Source: Verrucomicrobiia bacterium (GTDB taxonomy: Bacteria > Verrucomicrobiota > Verrucomicrobiia > Limisphaerales > UBA9464). Taken from it: DNA of 41,656 nt. Below are positions 33,904 through 41,656 of the stretch, piece after piece. The stretch spans positions 1-41,656 of the forward strand of contig JAHCBB010000039.1 in the NCBI GenBank assembly GCA_019634635.1. Reading direction: 5' to 3'. The notes under the pieces were generated by a model. The model did no database searches, had not been told where the DNA came from, and saw only the letters and a list, made by a program, of their open reading frames with translations. The translations under genes were made by a program, and so were the position numbers. The first letter of the stretch is position 1. Every line of letters begins with the position of its first letter.

Positions 33904-34649
33904 ACGAAGAGTTTTACATCGGTTACAAATCGAGGGGGCCGTCCGGATTGGCGCGGCACACCCGGGTCGCGGTGCTCGCGGTCGGCCTGCTGACGGCGCT
34001 GGCGACGGCCCTGACTGCTGCGCGGCAAACGCCAGCCGATTCGGGGACGTTTGAGTATGGAATCACCCGCACCTTTGAAGGAGTCCTCCACGAAATGCCG
34101 CTTCCGATGCTGCGCACGGTTTCGCCGGCGGGTGGGGTCACGAACTACCTCCTCGTCGGGGCCGGCAAGCATGGCCTGCCCGCCTGCGCCCGCGGCCACG
34201 ACGGCGAACGGGTGCGCTTCCAGGGCTCGCTGATCCGGAGGCGGAGGGCAGTGATGATCGAACTCAATCGGCCGTCCTCCTTTGAGGCCCTGGGTCGCCG
34301 CCCCGTCGGGGAAACGGAGGCGCGACCCAGGGTGATCGGGGAGGCGGTGCTGTCGGGGGAACTGGTGGACACGAAATGCTGGCATGGCGTGATGCGACCG
34401 GCCACGGGCAAGGTCCATCGCGCCTGTGCGGTTCGTTGCCTCAGCGGTGGCGTGCCGCCGGGCCTCCTGGTCCGGGATGGCGGGGGAAATGGGACCGTGG
34501 TGCTGCTCACCAGCGACACGGGGGCGCCGCTAAAATTCGACCCGCAATGGGCCGCCCGGATCGTCACCGCAGACGGGACCCTCGAGTACCGCGATGAGAT
34601 CCCCATCTTGCGAGTCAGACGTCTGGCGCTGGCCCCGTCGCCACGTTAG
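33900..34649 (+). CDS. Membrane-anchored Cys/His-motif protein of unknown function
   Basis: 249 residues. It opens with FYIGY and one membrane helix (about 22-42). The outer part has FEYGITRTFEGVLHEMPLPM, NYLLVGAGKHGLPAC, a GxLIRR strand, and the striking LVDTKC(160)WH(162)GVM ... GKVH(173)RAC(176)AVRC(180)LSGGVPPGLLVRD. Three Cys and two His in 21 residues suggest heme, copper or iron-sulfur binding, or a lipid/thioether attachment site. I recall this domain beside Rieske proteins in other phyla but know no name. It overlaps the ferric-reductase gene by ATGA and ends the operon. It is a plausible end target or partner of the upstream enzymes. Confidence 0.78.
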   Translation: MNEEFYIGYKSRGPSGLARHTRVAVLAVGLLTALATALTAARQTPADSGTFEYGITRTFEGVLHEMPLPMLRTVSPAGGVTNYLLVGAGKHGLPACARGHDGERVRFQGSLIRRRRAVMIELNRPSSFEALGRRPVGETEARPRVIGEAVLSGELVDTKCWHGVMRPATGKVHRACAVRCLSGGVPPGLLVRDGGGNGTVVLLTSDTGAPLKFDPQWAARIVTADGTLEYRDEIPILRVRRLALAPSPR

Positions 34650-34769
34650 CTCCCAAGGACCTGCCGCCGCGCCAGCATCCCAAGTGGGCCAAAGGAGGCC
34701 TTCGACCGCGCGCTGAATTTTTGGTGACGCGCCAAGATTGGCCAAGCAAGCGCTATGCGGCAAACCGGG

Positions 34770-34964
34770 CTAGCGTCGCTTGAGATCCGGCACCGACAAA
34801 CGTCGGCAAATCTTCCGACAGAGAATGTCAGGAATACCGCTGTGGCGCGGAATCGCCTGCATTGCACCCGTGCCGGGATTGTGAAATAAAGAATGTTCCC
34901 CACCTTCACGTTTGAGACGGCAGCCGTAGGCCTCAATGTGCCGGATCAGCTCTCGACGATTCAT
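34770..34964 (-). CDS. hicA: HicA-type mRNA interferase toxin
   Basis: 64 residues, normal for HicA. The catalytic His is H24 in REGGEHSLFHNP, and the start MNRRELIRHIEAYGC and the AIPRHSGIPDILCRKI tail are typical of the dsRBD-like fold that cleaves mRNA. It overlaps the hicB stop by ATGA, with the antitoxin gene first. It is convergent with the redox operon (120 bases between ends). Confidence 0.93.
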   Translation of the reverse strand: MNRRELIRHIEAYGCRLKREGGEHSLFHNPGTGAMQAIPRHSGIPDILCRKICRRLSVPDLKRR

Positions 34965-35176
34965 CCAACTGCGACCAGAACCTCCTCGGCATCCGACTTG
35001 AGCTCGCTGAGAGCCGAGGCACGCCGCTCTTCGAAAACCAGCTCAATGGCGGCTGCCAGGCTCTGCAGACATTCCTGCTTGGAATGGCCCTGGCCGTTGG
35101 CCTCGGGCACTTCCGGACAGGTTGCGATAAACCACTCGCCTTCGCGCTGCACATAGGCGGTGAACTGGTTCTTCAT
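34961..35176 (-). CDS. hicB: HicB-type antitoxin
   Basis: 71 residues from ATG 35176 (MKNQFTAYVQREGEWFIATC). It shows the HicB partial RNase-H-like domain: GEWFIATCPEVPEANGQGHS and KQECLQSLAAAIELVFEERR. There is no DNA-binding helix-turn-helix at the C-terminus, so autoregulation would need a partner or the bound toxin. It neutralises HicA. A tRNA-Arg gene lies about 260 bases upstream. No promoter is evident. Confidence 0.92.
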   Translation of the reverse strand: MKNQFTAYVQREGEWFIATCPEVPEANGQGHSKQECLQSLAAAIELVFEERRASALSELKSDAEEVLVAVG

Positions 35177-35435
35177 GAAGCGAAGGTATTCCCGAGAATG
35201 GGATCGAAGCAACCACGCTCATTGCGTCTGCCCGGAAGCCACGGCATTCCTGCACTTCACCAGGCTCCTGATCGCGGCAGCGGCGGGCATCGCCGCGGGC
35301 CACTTCGTGTACGCCCCGCACCACCGGCCCCCGATGGCCGGCAGCCGGATCCGGACGCGATGACGAACCGTCCCCCCAGGCAGATCGTTGTGACTGTTGC
35401 CCGGGCGGCGGGAATTCCCGTGGAACTGATCAAGC

Positions 35436-35512
35436 TGGTGCACCGGGCAGGACTCGAACCTGCAACCTTCTGATCCGAAGTCAGAAGCTCTATCCAATTG
35501 AGCTACCGGTGC
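35436..35512 (-). tRNA. tRNA-Arg (anticodon TCG)
   Basis: Read on the minus strand. Acceptor GCACCGG pairs perfectly with CCGGTGC. The D arm is GCTC/GAGC, and the anticodon arm TCTGA/TCAGA encloses loop CTTCGGA, giving anticodon TCG. The T arm is GCAGG/CCTGC with loop TTCGAGT, then A and an encoded CCA. It reads CGA and, with wobble, CGG codons. No clear promoter is seen. Confidence 0.96.
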
Positions 35513-35580
35513 CCGCCGCCACGTTTGAACCACGGGGCCTGACGCTTGGCGAGCCGGAAGTCGCTGGGTCCCGGCTCGCC

Positions 35581-36756
35581 ATGGCTGGACTGTTACGTCA
35601 GCGTGACGGTCACTTGACGGCGCCGCAACCAACAGGGGTGCAGAGACTCGACACCGCCCGCAACCCGGACCGCCGCCGGTTCCTGCACGTGGCTTCGCGG
35701 CTGCGCCTCAACGATCCCCTCTGGGTCGCACCGCTGGAGTCGGAACAACACCGGGTTCTCGGTCCCGGAAACCCGTTCCACAAACACGCCGCCATGGAAC
35801 TGTTCGTCGCGACGGGCCCGGCGGGCGACGTCGGACGTCTCGCCGTCATCGAGGACCGCACCCACAACTCGATCCACGGGGAGCGCACGGCCTTCTTCGG
35901 ATTCTTCGAATCGGTGGAGGACCCCGCCGTTTCCGGCGCCCTGTTCAATGCGGCGGCGGACTGGGCACGACACCGCGGCCTCGACCGCCTCCGCGGCCCG
36001 ATGAATCCCTCCATCAACGATGAGTGCGGGCTGCTGGTGGAGGGGTTCGACACCCCGCCGGCAATCATGATGCCCCACAACCCGCCGCATCACGCACACC
36101 TTCTGGCGGCCTCGGGATTCGCGAAGATCAAGGATCTGCTGGCGTTCCAGATGCGGGTGGCCGATGCCCCGGCGGCGGTGTTGTCCCGGTTTCTCCAGAA
36201 GTTCGCGCGCCGCGAACCGGACGTCACGCTTCGCGCCCTGGAGCGCCGCACCCTGGGCATCGAGGTGCCAAAGATCCGGACGGTGTACAACCTCGCCTGG
36301 GAAAAGAACTGGGGCGCCGTGCCACTGACTCCCGCGGAGATTGACTTCCTGGTGGAACGTCTCGCCCCGCTGCTGGTCCCCGGGCTGGTCTGGGTGGCGG
36401 AGGTTCGCGGGGAGCCCGCAGGCTTCCTGCTCGCCTTGCCCGACTTCAACCAGGTGCTCCGGCGCTTGCGCGGGCGGCTCCTGTCCGTCCGGTTGCCCCT
36501 GGTGCTGCCCGATCTGCTCGGCTGGCGGCAGCCCGATGCCATCCGCATGGTGGCCCTTGGGGTTCGCCATGAGTTTCAAGGGCGCGGGATCGAATCCGCG
36601 ATGCTGGCGAAAACGCTGGAGGCCTGCCGACGGCGGCACTTCGCGACCTGCGAGGCCTCCTGGACGCTGGAGGACAACACGGCGGTCCAACGGCTCATCG
36701 CCCGCTTCGGGGGACGCCGGCACAAGACCTACCGGATCTTCGAGAAGCCGCTATAG
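35581..36756 (+). CDS. GNAT-like N-acetyltransferase family protein
   Basis: 391 residues from ATG 35581; a longer frame would run into the tRNA. It has the two-lobed pattern of a widespread hypothetical acyltransferase family: FLHVASRLRLNDPLWVAPLE, then NPFHKHAAMELF, GRLAVIED, FFGFFES, RGPMNPSINDECGLLVEGFD and IMMPHNPPHH. The C-terminal GNAT-like lobe contains VWVAEVRGEPAGFLLALPD and LGVRHEFQGRGIESAMLAK, whose QGRGIE region fits acetyl-CoA binding. Substrate is unknown. It is convergent with pheT, whose end is 21 bases away. Confidence 0.85.
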   Translation: MAGLLRQRDGHLTAPQPTGVQRLDTARNPDRRRFLHVASRLRLNDPLWVAPLESEQHRVLGPGNPFHKHAAMELFVATGPAGDVGRLAVIEDRTHNSIHGERTAFFGFFESVEDPAVSGALFNAAADWARHRGLDRLRGPMNPSINDECGLLVEGFDTPPAIMMPHNPPHHAHLLAASGFAKIKDLLAFQMRVADAPAAVLSRFLQKFARREPDVTLRALERRTLGIEVPKIRTVYNLAWEKNWGAVPLTPAEIDFLVERLAPLLVPGLVWVAEVRGEPAGFLLALPDFNQVLRRLRGRLLSVRLPLVLPDLLGWRQPDAIRMVALGVRHEFQGRGIESAMLAKTLEACRRRHFATCEASWTLEDNTAVQRLIARFGGRRHKTYRIFEKPL

Positions 36757-36777
36757 CGCGCCCGGTGCAACCCGCCG

Positions 36778-39234
36778 TCATTCGCGCACCGTGGCGCCGA
36801 GGCGATCCTTGAGCGCCATCACCAACGCGCTCTGGACCGCCTGAACCTCCTCGTCCTTCAGCGTGCGATCGGCCGCCCGGTACGTGAAGGCATAGGCGAG
36901 GCTCTTGGATCCTTCGGGCACGTGACGTCCGCGAAACACATCGAACAGCGCCACGCTTTCCAGGTGGGCCGGGCGCAGCGCGCGAACCACCTCCAGCACG
37001 GCGTCATGAGTGACGCTTTCCGGGACAAGAATCGCAAGATCGCGCTCGACGGCCGGAAACTGGGGCAGCGGCTTGAAGGACGCGGGCTCCTGCCGCCGCG
37101 ACAGCAGCAGGTCCAGATCCAGCTCGGCAAGGAACACCGCGTCGCGAAGTCCATGGTCCCGTGCCACCGCGGGCTGCAACCGGCCCAGGCGCCCCACGAA
37201 GCGGCGTCCGCCCAGCGACATCGTGGCGGACTCCAACCAGAACGGAGACCCGGCGGCGTCGGCGGCCCACGTCACCCCGCGCACCCCAAGCGACTCCAGA
37301 AGCGCCTCCACCACCCCTTTGGCATCATACAGGTCGCAGCGGGCCCCGCGGTCGGCGCCACTCCAGAATCCCGGGTCCCGCGCCCCGGTCATCGCAAGGG
37401 CCAGTCGCCACCCCTCCCGGGGCGCCGGGGCCCCGCCGGTGAAGACACGCCCCAGTTCGTACACCTGCACGTCCGGATTCCGGCGGCTCAGGTTGACCCG
37501 GAGAACGTCCAGCAGCCCCGGAAGCAGGGAGGGACGCAGGACGTTCATGTCCGAACTCAATGGATTGGCGAGTCGGACGATGTCGGGAGTCATCCACAAG
37601 GCGGATGCCTCGGAAACAAGGGTCTGTCCCTGCGCCTCCAGCAGCCCCAGGGACGCCAGTGTTGTCCGGACGCCCGCCATGCGGTCATGGACCGCGTCGA
37701 AGGGATGCGTCCCGACCGCACCGCGCGGGGGGGTCGCCGGGATGCGATCCACACCGTAGAGCCGCGCAACCTCCTCAATGAGATCAGCCTCGCGCTTGAG
37801 GTCCACGCGCCAGGTGGGAATCCGGAACTCCAGGGCGCCCTCCACGGTTGCCAGCTCCGAAGTCACCGGTTCCAAGCCGAGGCGCGTCAGATATCCCGCC
37901 TGTTCCTCCGCGGGAATTGAGACCCCGAGCAGGGCGTCGGTGCGCCGGGGACGCAGCGGGATCGTGCGGTTCGGCACGGCATCCGGCTGGACATCCACCA
38001 CACCCGCCTCCAGGACGCCGCCCGCGGTCTCCAGGATGAGTGCGGCACACCGGCGGCTGGCAGCCTCGCAAGCGCCAATGTCGGCACCCCGCTCGAACCG
38101 GTGACTGGCATCGGTGCGCAGACCCAATGCCTTGCTGGTGCGGCGGATCCCTGCAGGCGCGAAGGTCGCCGACTCCAGCAGCACGTCGGTCGTGGACGCC
38201 GTGATTTCCGAGTTTTGGCCGCCCATCACCCCGGCCAGGGCAATGCCCTTTTCGGAATCGGCGATCAGCAGGTGCGCCGGAGTCAGCTCATGGACGCCGC
38301 CGTCCAGGGTGGCGAATCGCTCGCCCTCGCCGGCGCGCCTCACGACGATCGCGGGTCGCCCGTCCGGTCCGGCCGCCACCTGCCGCAGGTCAAAGGCGTG
38401 CAACGGCTGCCCCGTTTCGAGCATCACGAAATTCGTGACGTCCACGAGATTGTTCACGCTGCGAAGGCCGGAGCGCTCCAGAGCGGTCCGCAGCCAGTCC
38501 GGACTTGGACCCACCCGCACCCCGCGCAGGACCCGGGCGGTGTATCGGGGGCAAAGGTCCGGCGCCTCGATCCGCACCGCGACCGAGGCGTCCACGCCCC
38601 CCCCTTCTTCGACGGGCCGCGGGTCGGGAATCTGCAGCCGCTCCCCGGTGACCGCAGCCACCTCACGGGCGATGCCGATGACACTGTTCCAGTCCGGCCG
38701 GTTGGGGGTGACCTCCAGATCGAAAACGACATCCCCACCCGACCGGCCGAGATGCACGGCAAGCGGCTGGCCCACCGGGGCGTCGGGACGCAGGATCAGG
38801 AGGCCGTCCGCAGCCGCCAGGCCGAAGTCCTCGGGTTGGATGCCCAACTCCTCCGCGCTGCAGAGCATGCCGTGGGATTCCACGCCGCGGATCCGTCCGA
38901 CCTTGATGGTGAACGGTTCGCGTTCACCCGCCCGGGGCGGCAATGAGGCGCCCGGGAGAATGAGCGGCACCTTGTCTCCGGGCTGGAAGTTGCGGGCCCC
39001 GCAGACGATCTGGCGTTCCCCCTGGCCGTCGGCAACCCGGCAGATGGACAGCTTGTCCGCATTGGGATGCGGATCGCGGGTTAGCACCTGGGCGACGACC
39101 ACCCCGTCGAATTCACCCCCGAATCGCTGCACGGATTCCACCTCGAGGCCAAGGCAGGTCAATCGCCCGGCCAGATCCTCGGGGGTGCCGTTGAAGGCGA
39201 CGTACTGCCGCAGCCAGTTCAGTGAAAGCTTCAT
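36778..39234 (-). CDS. pheT: Phenylalanine-tRNA ligase beta subunit
   Basis: 818 residues, standard for bacterial PheT. It starts MKLSLNWLRQYV and contains an EMAP-like tRNA-binding domain (about 40-150, HPNADKLSICRVADG), B3/B4 domains with ITASTDVLLESATF and RTDASHRFERGAD, B5 and the C-terminal anticodon-binding domain (FPAVERDLAILVPESVTH ... YRAADRTLKDEEV). It works with PheS as an alpha2-beta2 tetramer. It overlaps pheS by ATGA. Confidence 0.97.
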   Translation of the reverse strand: MKLSLNWLRQYVAFNGTPEDLAGRLTCLGLEVESVQRFGGEFDGVVVAQVLTRDPHPNADKLSICRVADGQGERQIVCGARNFQPGDKVPLILPGASLPPRAGEREPFTIKVGRIRGVESHGMLCSAEELGIQPEDFGLAAADGLLILRPDAPVGQPLAVHLGRSGGDVVFDLEVTPNRPDWNSVIGIAREVAAVTGERLQIPDPRPVEEGGGVDASVAVRIEAPDLCPRYTARVLRGVRVGPSPDWLRTALERSGLRSVNNLVDVTNFVMLETGQPLHAFDLRQVAAGPDGRPAIVVRRAGEGERFATLDGGVHELTPAHLLIADSEKGIALAGVMGGQNSEITASTTDVLLESATFAPAGIRRTSKALGLRTDASHRFERGADIGACEAASRRCAALILETAGGVLEAGVVDVQPDAVPNRTIPLRPRRTDALLGVSIPAEEQAGYLTRLGLEPVTSELATVEGALEFRIPTWRVDLKREADLIEEVARLYGVDRIPATPPRGAVGTHPFDAVHDRMAGVRTTLASLGLLEAQGQTLVSEASALWMTPDIVRLANPLSSDMNVLRPSLLPGLLDVLRVNLSRRNPDVQVYELGRVFTGGAPAPREGWRLALAMTGARDPGFWSGADRGARCDLYDAKGVVEALLESLGVRGVTWAADAAGSPFWLESATMSLGGRRFVGRLGRLQPAVARDHGLRDAVFLAELDLDLLLSRRQEPASFKPLPQFPAVERDLAILVPESVTHDAVLEVVRALRPAHLESVALFDVFRGRHVPEGSKSLAYAFTYRAADRTLKDEEVQAVQSALVMALKDRLGATVRE

Positions 39235-40250
39235 GACGCAAGGCCCGCGAACTGCCGGAGGAACCGGAGGTCGTTCTCGTAGAACAGCCGGATGTCGGTG
39301 ATCCCGTACCGAAGCATGGCAATGCGCTCGATGCCGAAGCCGAACGCCCAGCCGCTCCACACCTCGGGATCCCAGCCCACATTCTCGAAGACCTGCGGAT
39401 GGACCATCCCGCAACCGGCGATCTCGAGCCATTCCTTGCCGAGCTTGCGCACCAACGCGTTCGAAAAATCAATCTCCAGCGACGGCTCGGTGTAGCTGAA
39501 GTAGTGCGGACGAAACCGCAGCTTCACGTCGCCCCCCAGCACCTCGCGAAACACCGCCTCCACTGTGCCCTTGAGATCCCCCACGGTGACACCGCGATCC
39601 ACGTAGAGCCCCTCAATCTGATGAAAGGTCGGGTTGTGCGTCGCATCCGCATTGTCCCGCCGGTAGACGCGTCCGGGCACGACGATCCGCACCGGCGGCG
39701 GCCCGTGGCGCATCACGCGGATCTGCACCGACGACGTGTGGGTGCGCAGGAGCGGCCGCCCCGGGGCGTCGAGGAAGAAGGTATCCTGCGTGTCGCGCGC
39801 GGGATGATCCGCGGGGGTGTTGAGTGCGTCGAAGCAGTGCTCCTCGTCCTCGATTTCCGGCCCATCGGCCACGGCAAAACCCAGCCTGCGAAAGGCCCGC
39901 ACGATGTCGCGGGTCACCTGCGTGAGCGGATGCAGCCCGCCGGTCCGGCGGTGGCGTCCGGGCAGGGTGAAGTCGGTGGGTTCCGTGGGCAGGGACGCCC
40001 GGATCTCGAGCTCGGACCGGCGCGCTGCGAGCATGGCCTCGATTTCAGCCTTGGCGGCATTCAATGCCCTTCCGGCGACGGGGCGCAGGTCCTTGGCGAG
40101 GGACCCCAGTTCCTTCAACAGCAGGGTGAATTGTCCCTCGGTTCCGAGGAAGGCACCCTTGGCCCGCTCCAGCGCCGGAAGTTCCCGGGCGCCCTGCAGC
40201 TCGGACATGGCCGCCTGTTTCACCGCATCAATGCGATCCAGCAGTGACAT
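39231..40250 (-). CDS. pheS: Phenylalanine-tRNA ligase alpha subunit
   Basis: 339 residues. The N-terminal coiled coil (about 1-90) binds tRNA. Class II motifs follow: GRVYRRDNADATHNPTFHQI and EGLYVD (motif 2), EFF-type SLEIDFSN, and GWAFGFGIERIAMLRYGITD (motif 3). It charges tRNA-Phe together with PheT, whose start it overlaps. It lies downstream of rplT, as in many bacteria, with 120 bases between that hold no gene. Confidence 0.97.
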   Translation of the reverse strand: MSLLDRIDAVKQAAMSELQGARELPALERAKGAFLGTEGQFTLLLKELGSLAKDLRPVAGRALNAAKAEIEAMLAARRSELEIRASLPTEPTDFTLPGRHRRTGGLHPLTQVTRDIVRAFRRLGFAVADGPEIEDEEHCFDALNTPADHPARDTQDTFFLDAPGRPLLRTHTSSVQIRVMRHGPPPVRIVVPGRVYRRDNADATHNPTFHQIEGLYVDRGVTVGDLKGTVEAVFREVLGGDVKLRFRPHYFSYTEPSLEIDFSNALVRKLGKEWLEIAGCGMVHPQVFENVGWDPEVWSGWAFGFGIERIAMLRYGITDIRLFYENDLRFLRQFAGLAS

Positions 40251-40370
40251 GAAAGGGAGAGGGCGCGGGGTGAAGGCTTCGGACGAGGTTCCTGGAAACG
40301 CAGCGGCGCGGACGGCCCGGTTTGGGACATCCGCGCCGCCTCGGGAAGGAGACCCGGTACGCCTTGAAAC

Positions 40371-40745
40371 TCAGGCCTTCGCAGCCGCCTTGGTCTTGAG
40401 CGCACCCTGTGCGGCCTCGACGACCTTGCCGAACGCGGCGGCATCGGTGGCGGCGAGGTCGGCGAGCACCTTGCGGTCGAGGGTGATGCCAGCGGCCTTC
40501 AGCCCCTCGATGAACCGGCTGTAGGTGATGCCGGCCGAGCGGGCCGCGGCATTGATGCGGATCTGCCAGAGGGCGCGGTATGTGCGCTTCTTGGCCTTGC
40601 GATCCCGGTAGGCGTACTGGAGGCCGTGATCCACGGCATCGCTGGCGTACCGGTAGAGCTTGCTGCGCTTGAGCCGGTAGCCCTTGGCCAGCGTCAGCAT
40701 GCGTTTGCGGCGTTTACGGGAGGCGGGAGCGTTGGTGACGCGCAT
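40371..40745 (-). CDS. rplT: 50S ribosomal protein L20
   Basis: 124 residues (usual 115-120). It starts MRVTNAPASRKRRKRMLTLA and continues with GYRLKRSKLYRYASDAV, RDRKAKKRTYRALWQIRINA and YSRFIEGLKAAGITLDRKVL, all hallmark L20 segments. The C-terminal Ala/Lys tail is slightly long. It sits after rpmI and before pheS. L20 can repress its own operon in other bacteria; no leader copy of its site could be identified. Confidence 0.97.
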   Translation of the reverse strand: MRVTNAPASRKRRKRMLTLAKGYRLKRSKLYRYASDAVDHGLQYAYRDRKAKKRTYRALWQIRINAAARSAGITYSRFIEGLKAAGITLDRKVLADLAATDAAAFGKVVEAAQGALKTKAAAKA

Positions 40746-40801
40746 GGGAGAAAATCAGGACAGAAGTGGCAGGAGGCGGATGCCGCAGAGCGCGGCCGAA
40801 A

Positions 40802-41011
40802 TCAGTGGGAGAACGGCAGGCAGGCCTTGATCTTGTACACGTCGCGGGGGCTGAGCTCCATCCACTCACCCAGGCGGCGGCGGCGCTTGGCGCTCTTGCC
40901 CGACAGCAGGTGGCGGGTTCCGGAGTGCCGGGCCATCACCTTGCCCTTGGCGCTGATCTTGAAGCGCTTGGCGACCGATTTCTTGGTCTTGATTCCCTTG
41001 GGACGTCGCAT
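40802..41011 (-). CDS. rpmI: 50S ribosomal protein L35
   Basis: 69 residues. It reads MRRPKGIKTKKSVAKRFKIS and then GKVMARHSGTRHLLSGKSAK and RRRRLGEWMELSPRDVYKIK, as in L35. infC normally precedes it, but the bases upstream (to 41212) contain no infC or other gene. The operon therefore starts here, and initiation factor 3 must be elsewhere. Confidence 0.96.
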   Translation of the reverse strand: MRRPKGIKTKKSVAKRFKISAKGKVMARHSGTRHLLSGKSAKRRRRLGEWMELSPRDVYKIKACLPFSH

Positions 41012-41212
41012 AAATGGCCTTGAAAACTGCTCGTTAAAGGCCGGCGATCATGCGGGCGTGCCCCATGGGCTGCAAGAGGAATCCACTCAAAAACCAGCTC
41101 CCTGGTGCGTCGGGAAGCCGCCGCCAGGAAACGGGCCGCCAGTGACCTGTCCCTCTCCTCCCCGTCCATTTGTTGCCGGCCCAGCCTGGACCTGAAGGCG
41201 ACGGGCGGATGG
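41012..41212. other. Non-coding leader upstream of rpmI
   Basis: About 200 bases between the start of rpmI and the palindromic repeats. I see no gene on either strand that has family features, no clear promoter and no ribosomal-protein leader fold. The promoter of the rpmI-rplT-pheST operon should be here or inside the repeats. Confidence 0.5.
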
Positions 41213-41656
41213 GTGGATGGGGTGAGGCTCCGCCGAACCGTACGCGCCACCGGGAGTTGGGATTGTGGGGACTCCACGAGCGTACGCGTTGCCCCACCGG
41301 TGGGGGAAGAATTGGTGTGGCACTGATGGGGTTGGGCCTCGAATTGGTGGGGTGAGGCCTTTACCTGGTGGGGTGAGGCTCCCGCCGAACCGTACGCGCC
41401 ACCGGGAGTTGGGCTTGTGGGAACTCCACGAGCGTACGGCTCCGCGAAGCGTCGCCCCACCGGAGGGAGAATTGGTGTGGCACTGATGGGGTTGGGCTCC
41501 TGACCGGTGGGGTGAGGCTCCCGCCGAACCGTACGCGCCACTGGGAGTCTGGCCTGTGGGGACTCCACGAGCGAACGGCTCCGCGGAGCGTCGCCCCACC
41601 GGAGGGAGAATTGGTGTGGCACTGATGGGGTTGGGCTCCTGACCGGTGGGGTGAGG
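41213..41656. repeat. Tandem 139-bp palindromic repeat array (3' end of window)
   Basis: Full units start at 41367 and 41506 with a third at 41645, an exact period of 139; a degenerate unit begins near 41215. Each has GGTGGGGTGAGGCTCCCGCC on the left and a complementary GTCGCCCCACCGG on the right. Inside, CCGTACGC pairs with GCGTACGG and the centre is GTGGGAACTCCAC. Spacers of about 35 bases (GAGAATTGGTGTGGCACTGA ...) separate the hairpins. The centre GTGGGAACTCCAC, the GTACGCG segment and the GGTGGGG/CCCCACC arms are shared with the array at 1-370, so both belong to one family. The array continues past the window edge. Confidence 0.9.

Noticed and set aside
35084..35632. Frames with VHRAGLEPATF and APVAQLDRASDFGSEGC
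   Set aside because: They are translations of tRNA-Arg (35436-35512), not proteins.
41213..41656. Integron attC array or CRISPR
   Set aside because: Some GTTGGGC words fit GTTRRRY, but no matching RYYYAAC site, gene cassettes or integrase is seen; unit length and missing spacers of constant size rule out CRISPR.

Overview
This 41.7 kb, high-GC window looks chromosomal and comes from a Gram-negative bacterium, most probably a member of the Verrucomicrobiota. The inference rests on a fused LpxC-FabZ protein followed by LpxA (LPS makers; the fusion is typical of the Bacteroidota/Verrucomicrobiota/Planctomycetota side of the tree), two CotH-type kinases (one with a lamin-tail domain), ECF sigma factors with small zinc-binding anti-sigma partners, many starts without a clear Shine-Dalgarno sequence, and very high GC. 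No rRNA, phage, plasmid or CRISPR locus is visible.

Layout. 1-370: tandem palindromic repeats of 123 bp. 576-3480: ECF sigma factor, a small membrane protein and a large membrane-anchored unknown. 3599-3726: a good sigma70 promoter driving tRNA-Ala(GGC). 3819-4670: a small DUF6370-like exported protein and a truncated AI-2E transporter. 4684-11075 (minus): propeller/hydrolase-like protein and two CotH proteins. 11303-13859 (minus): a PaeR7I/XhoI-type restriction-modification pair. 13971-18180 (minus): a MacAB/LolCDE-like ABC export operon. 18242-20530: exported esterase, RRM protein, Pro/Ala-rich membrane protein, thioredoxin. 20600-22092 (minus): pyrR-pyrB. 22323-24923: a small conserved gene, then lpxC-fabZ and lpxA. 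25189-28060 (minus): DinB-like, ATP-grasp, NRDE and a small conserved protein. 28299-29610 (minus): an ECF sigma gene between two paralogous zinc-finger anti-sigma-like genes. 29793-34649 (plus): a tightly coupled seven-gene redox operon. 34770-35176: hicBA. 35436-35512: tRNA-Arg(UCG). 35581-36756: GNAT-like protein. 36778-41011 (minus): rpmI-rplT-pheS-pheT. 41213-41656: palindromic repeats of 139 bp related to those at the other end.

The strongest candidate for an undescribed system is 29793-34649: a radical SAM enzyme, a noncanonical Lgt-like membrane protein, an exported YHS protein, a small membrane protein, a ferric-reductase/Rieske fusion and a membrane-anchored Cys/His-motif protein. 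Most junctions are ATGA overlaps, so they are probably made together and may form an envelope electron-transfer or maturation system. Second is the sigma gene flanked and translationally coupled on both sides to zinc-finger anti-sigma paralogues. Third are the related long-palindrome repeat arrays at both ends of the window.

Limits: all family assignments come from reading motifs and length, without database searches. Start codons are often uncertain because ribosome binding sites are weak.
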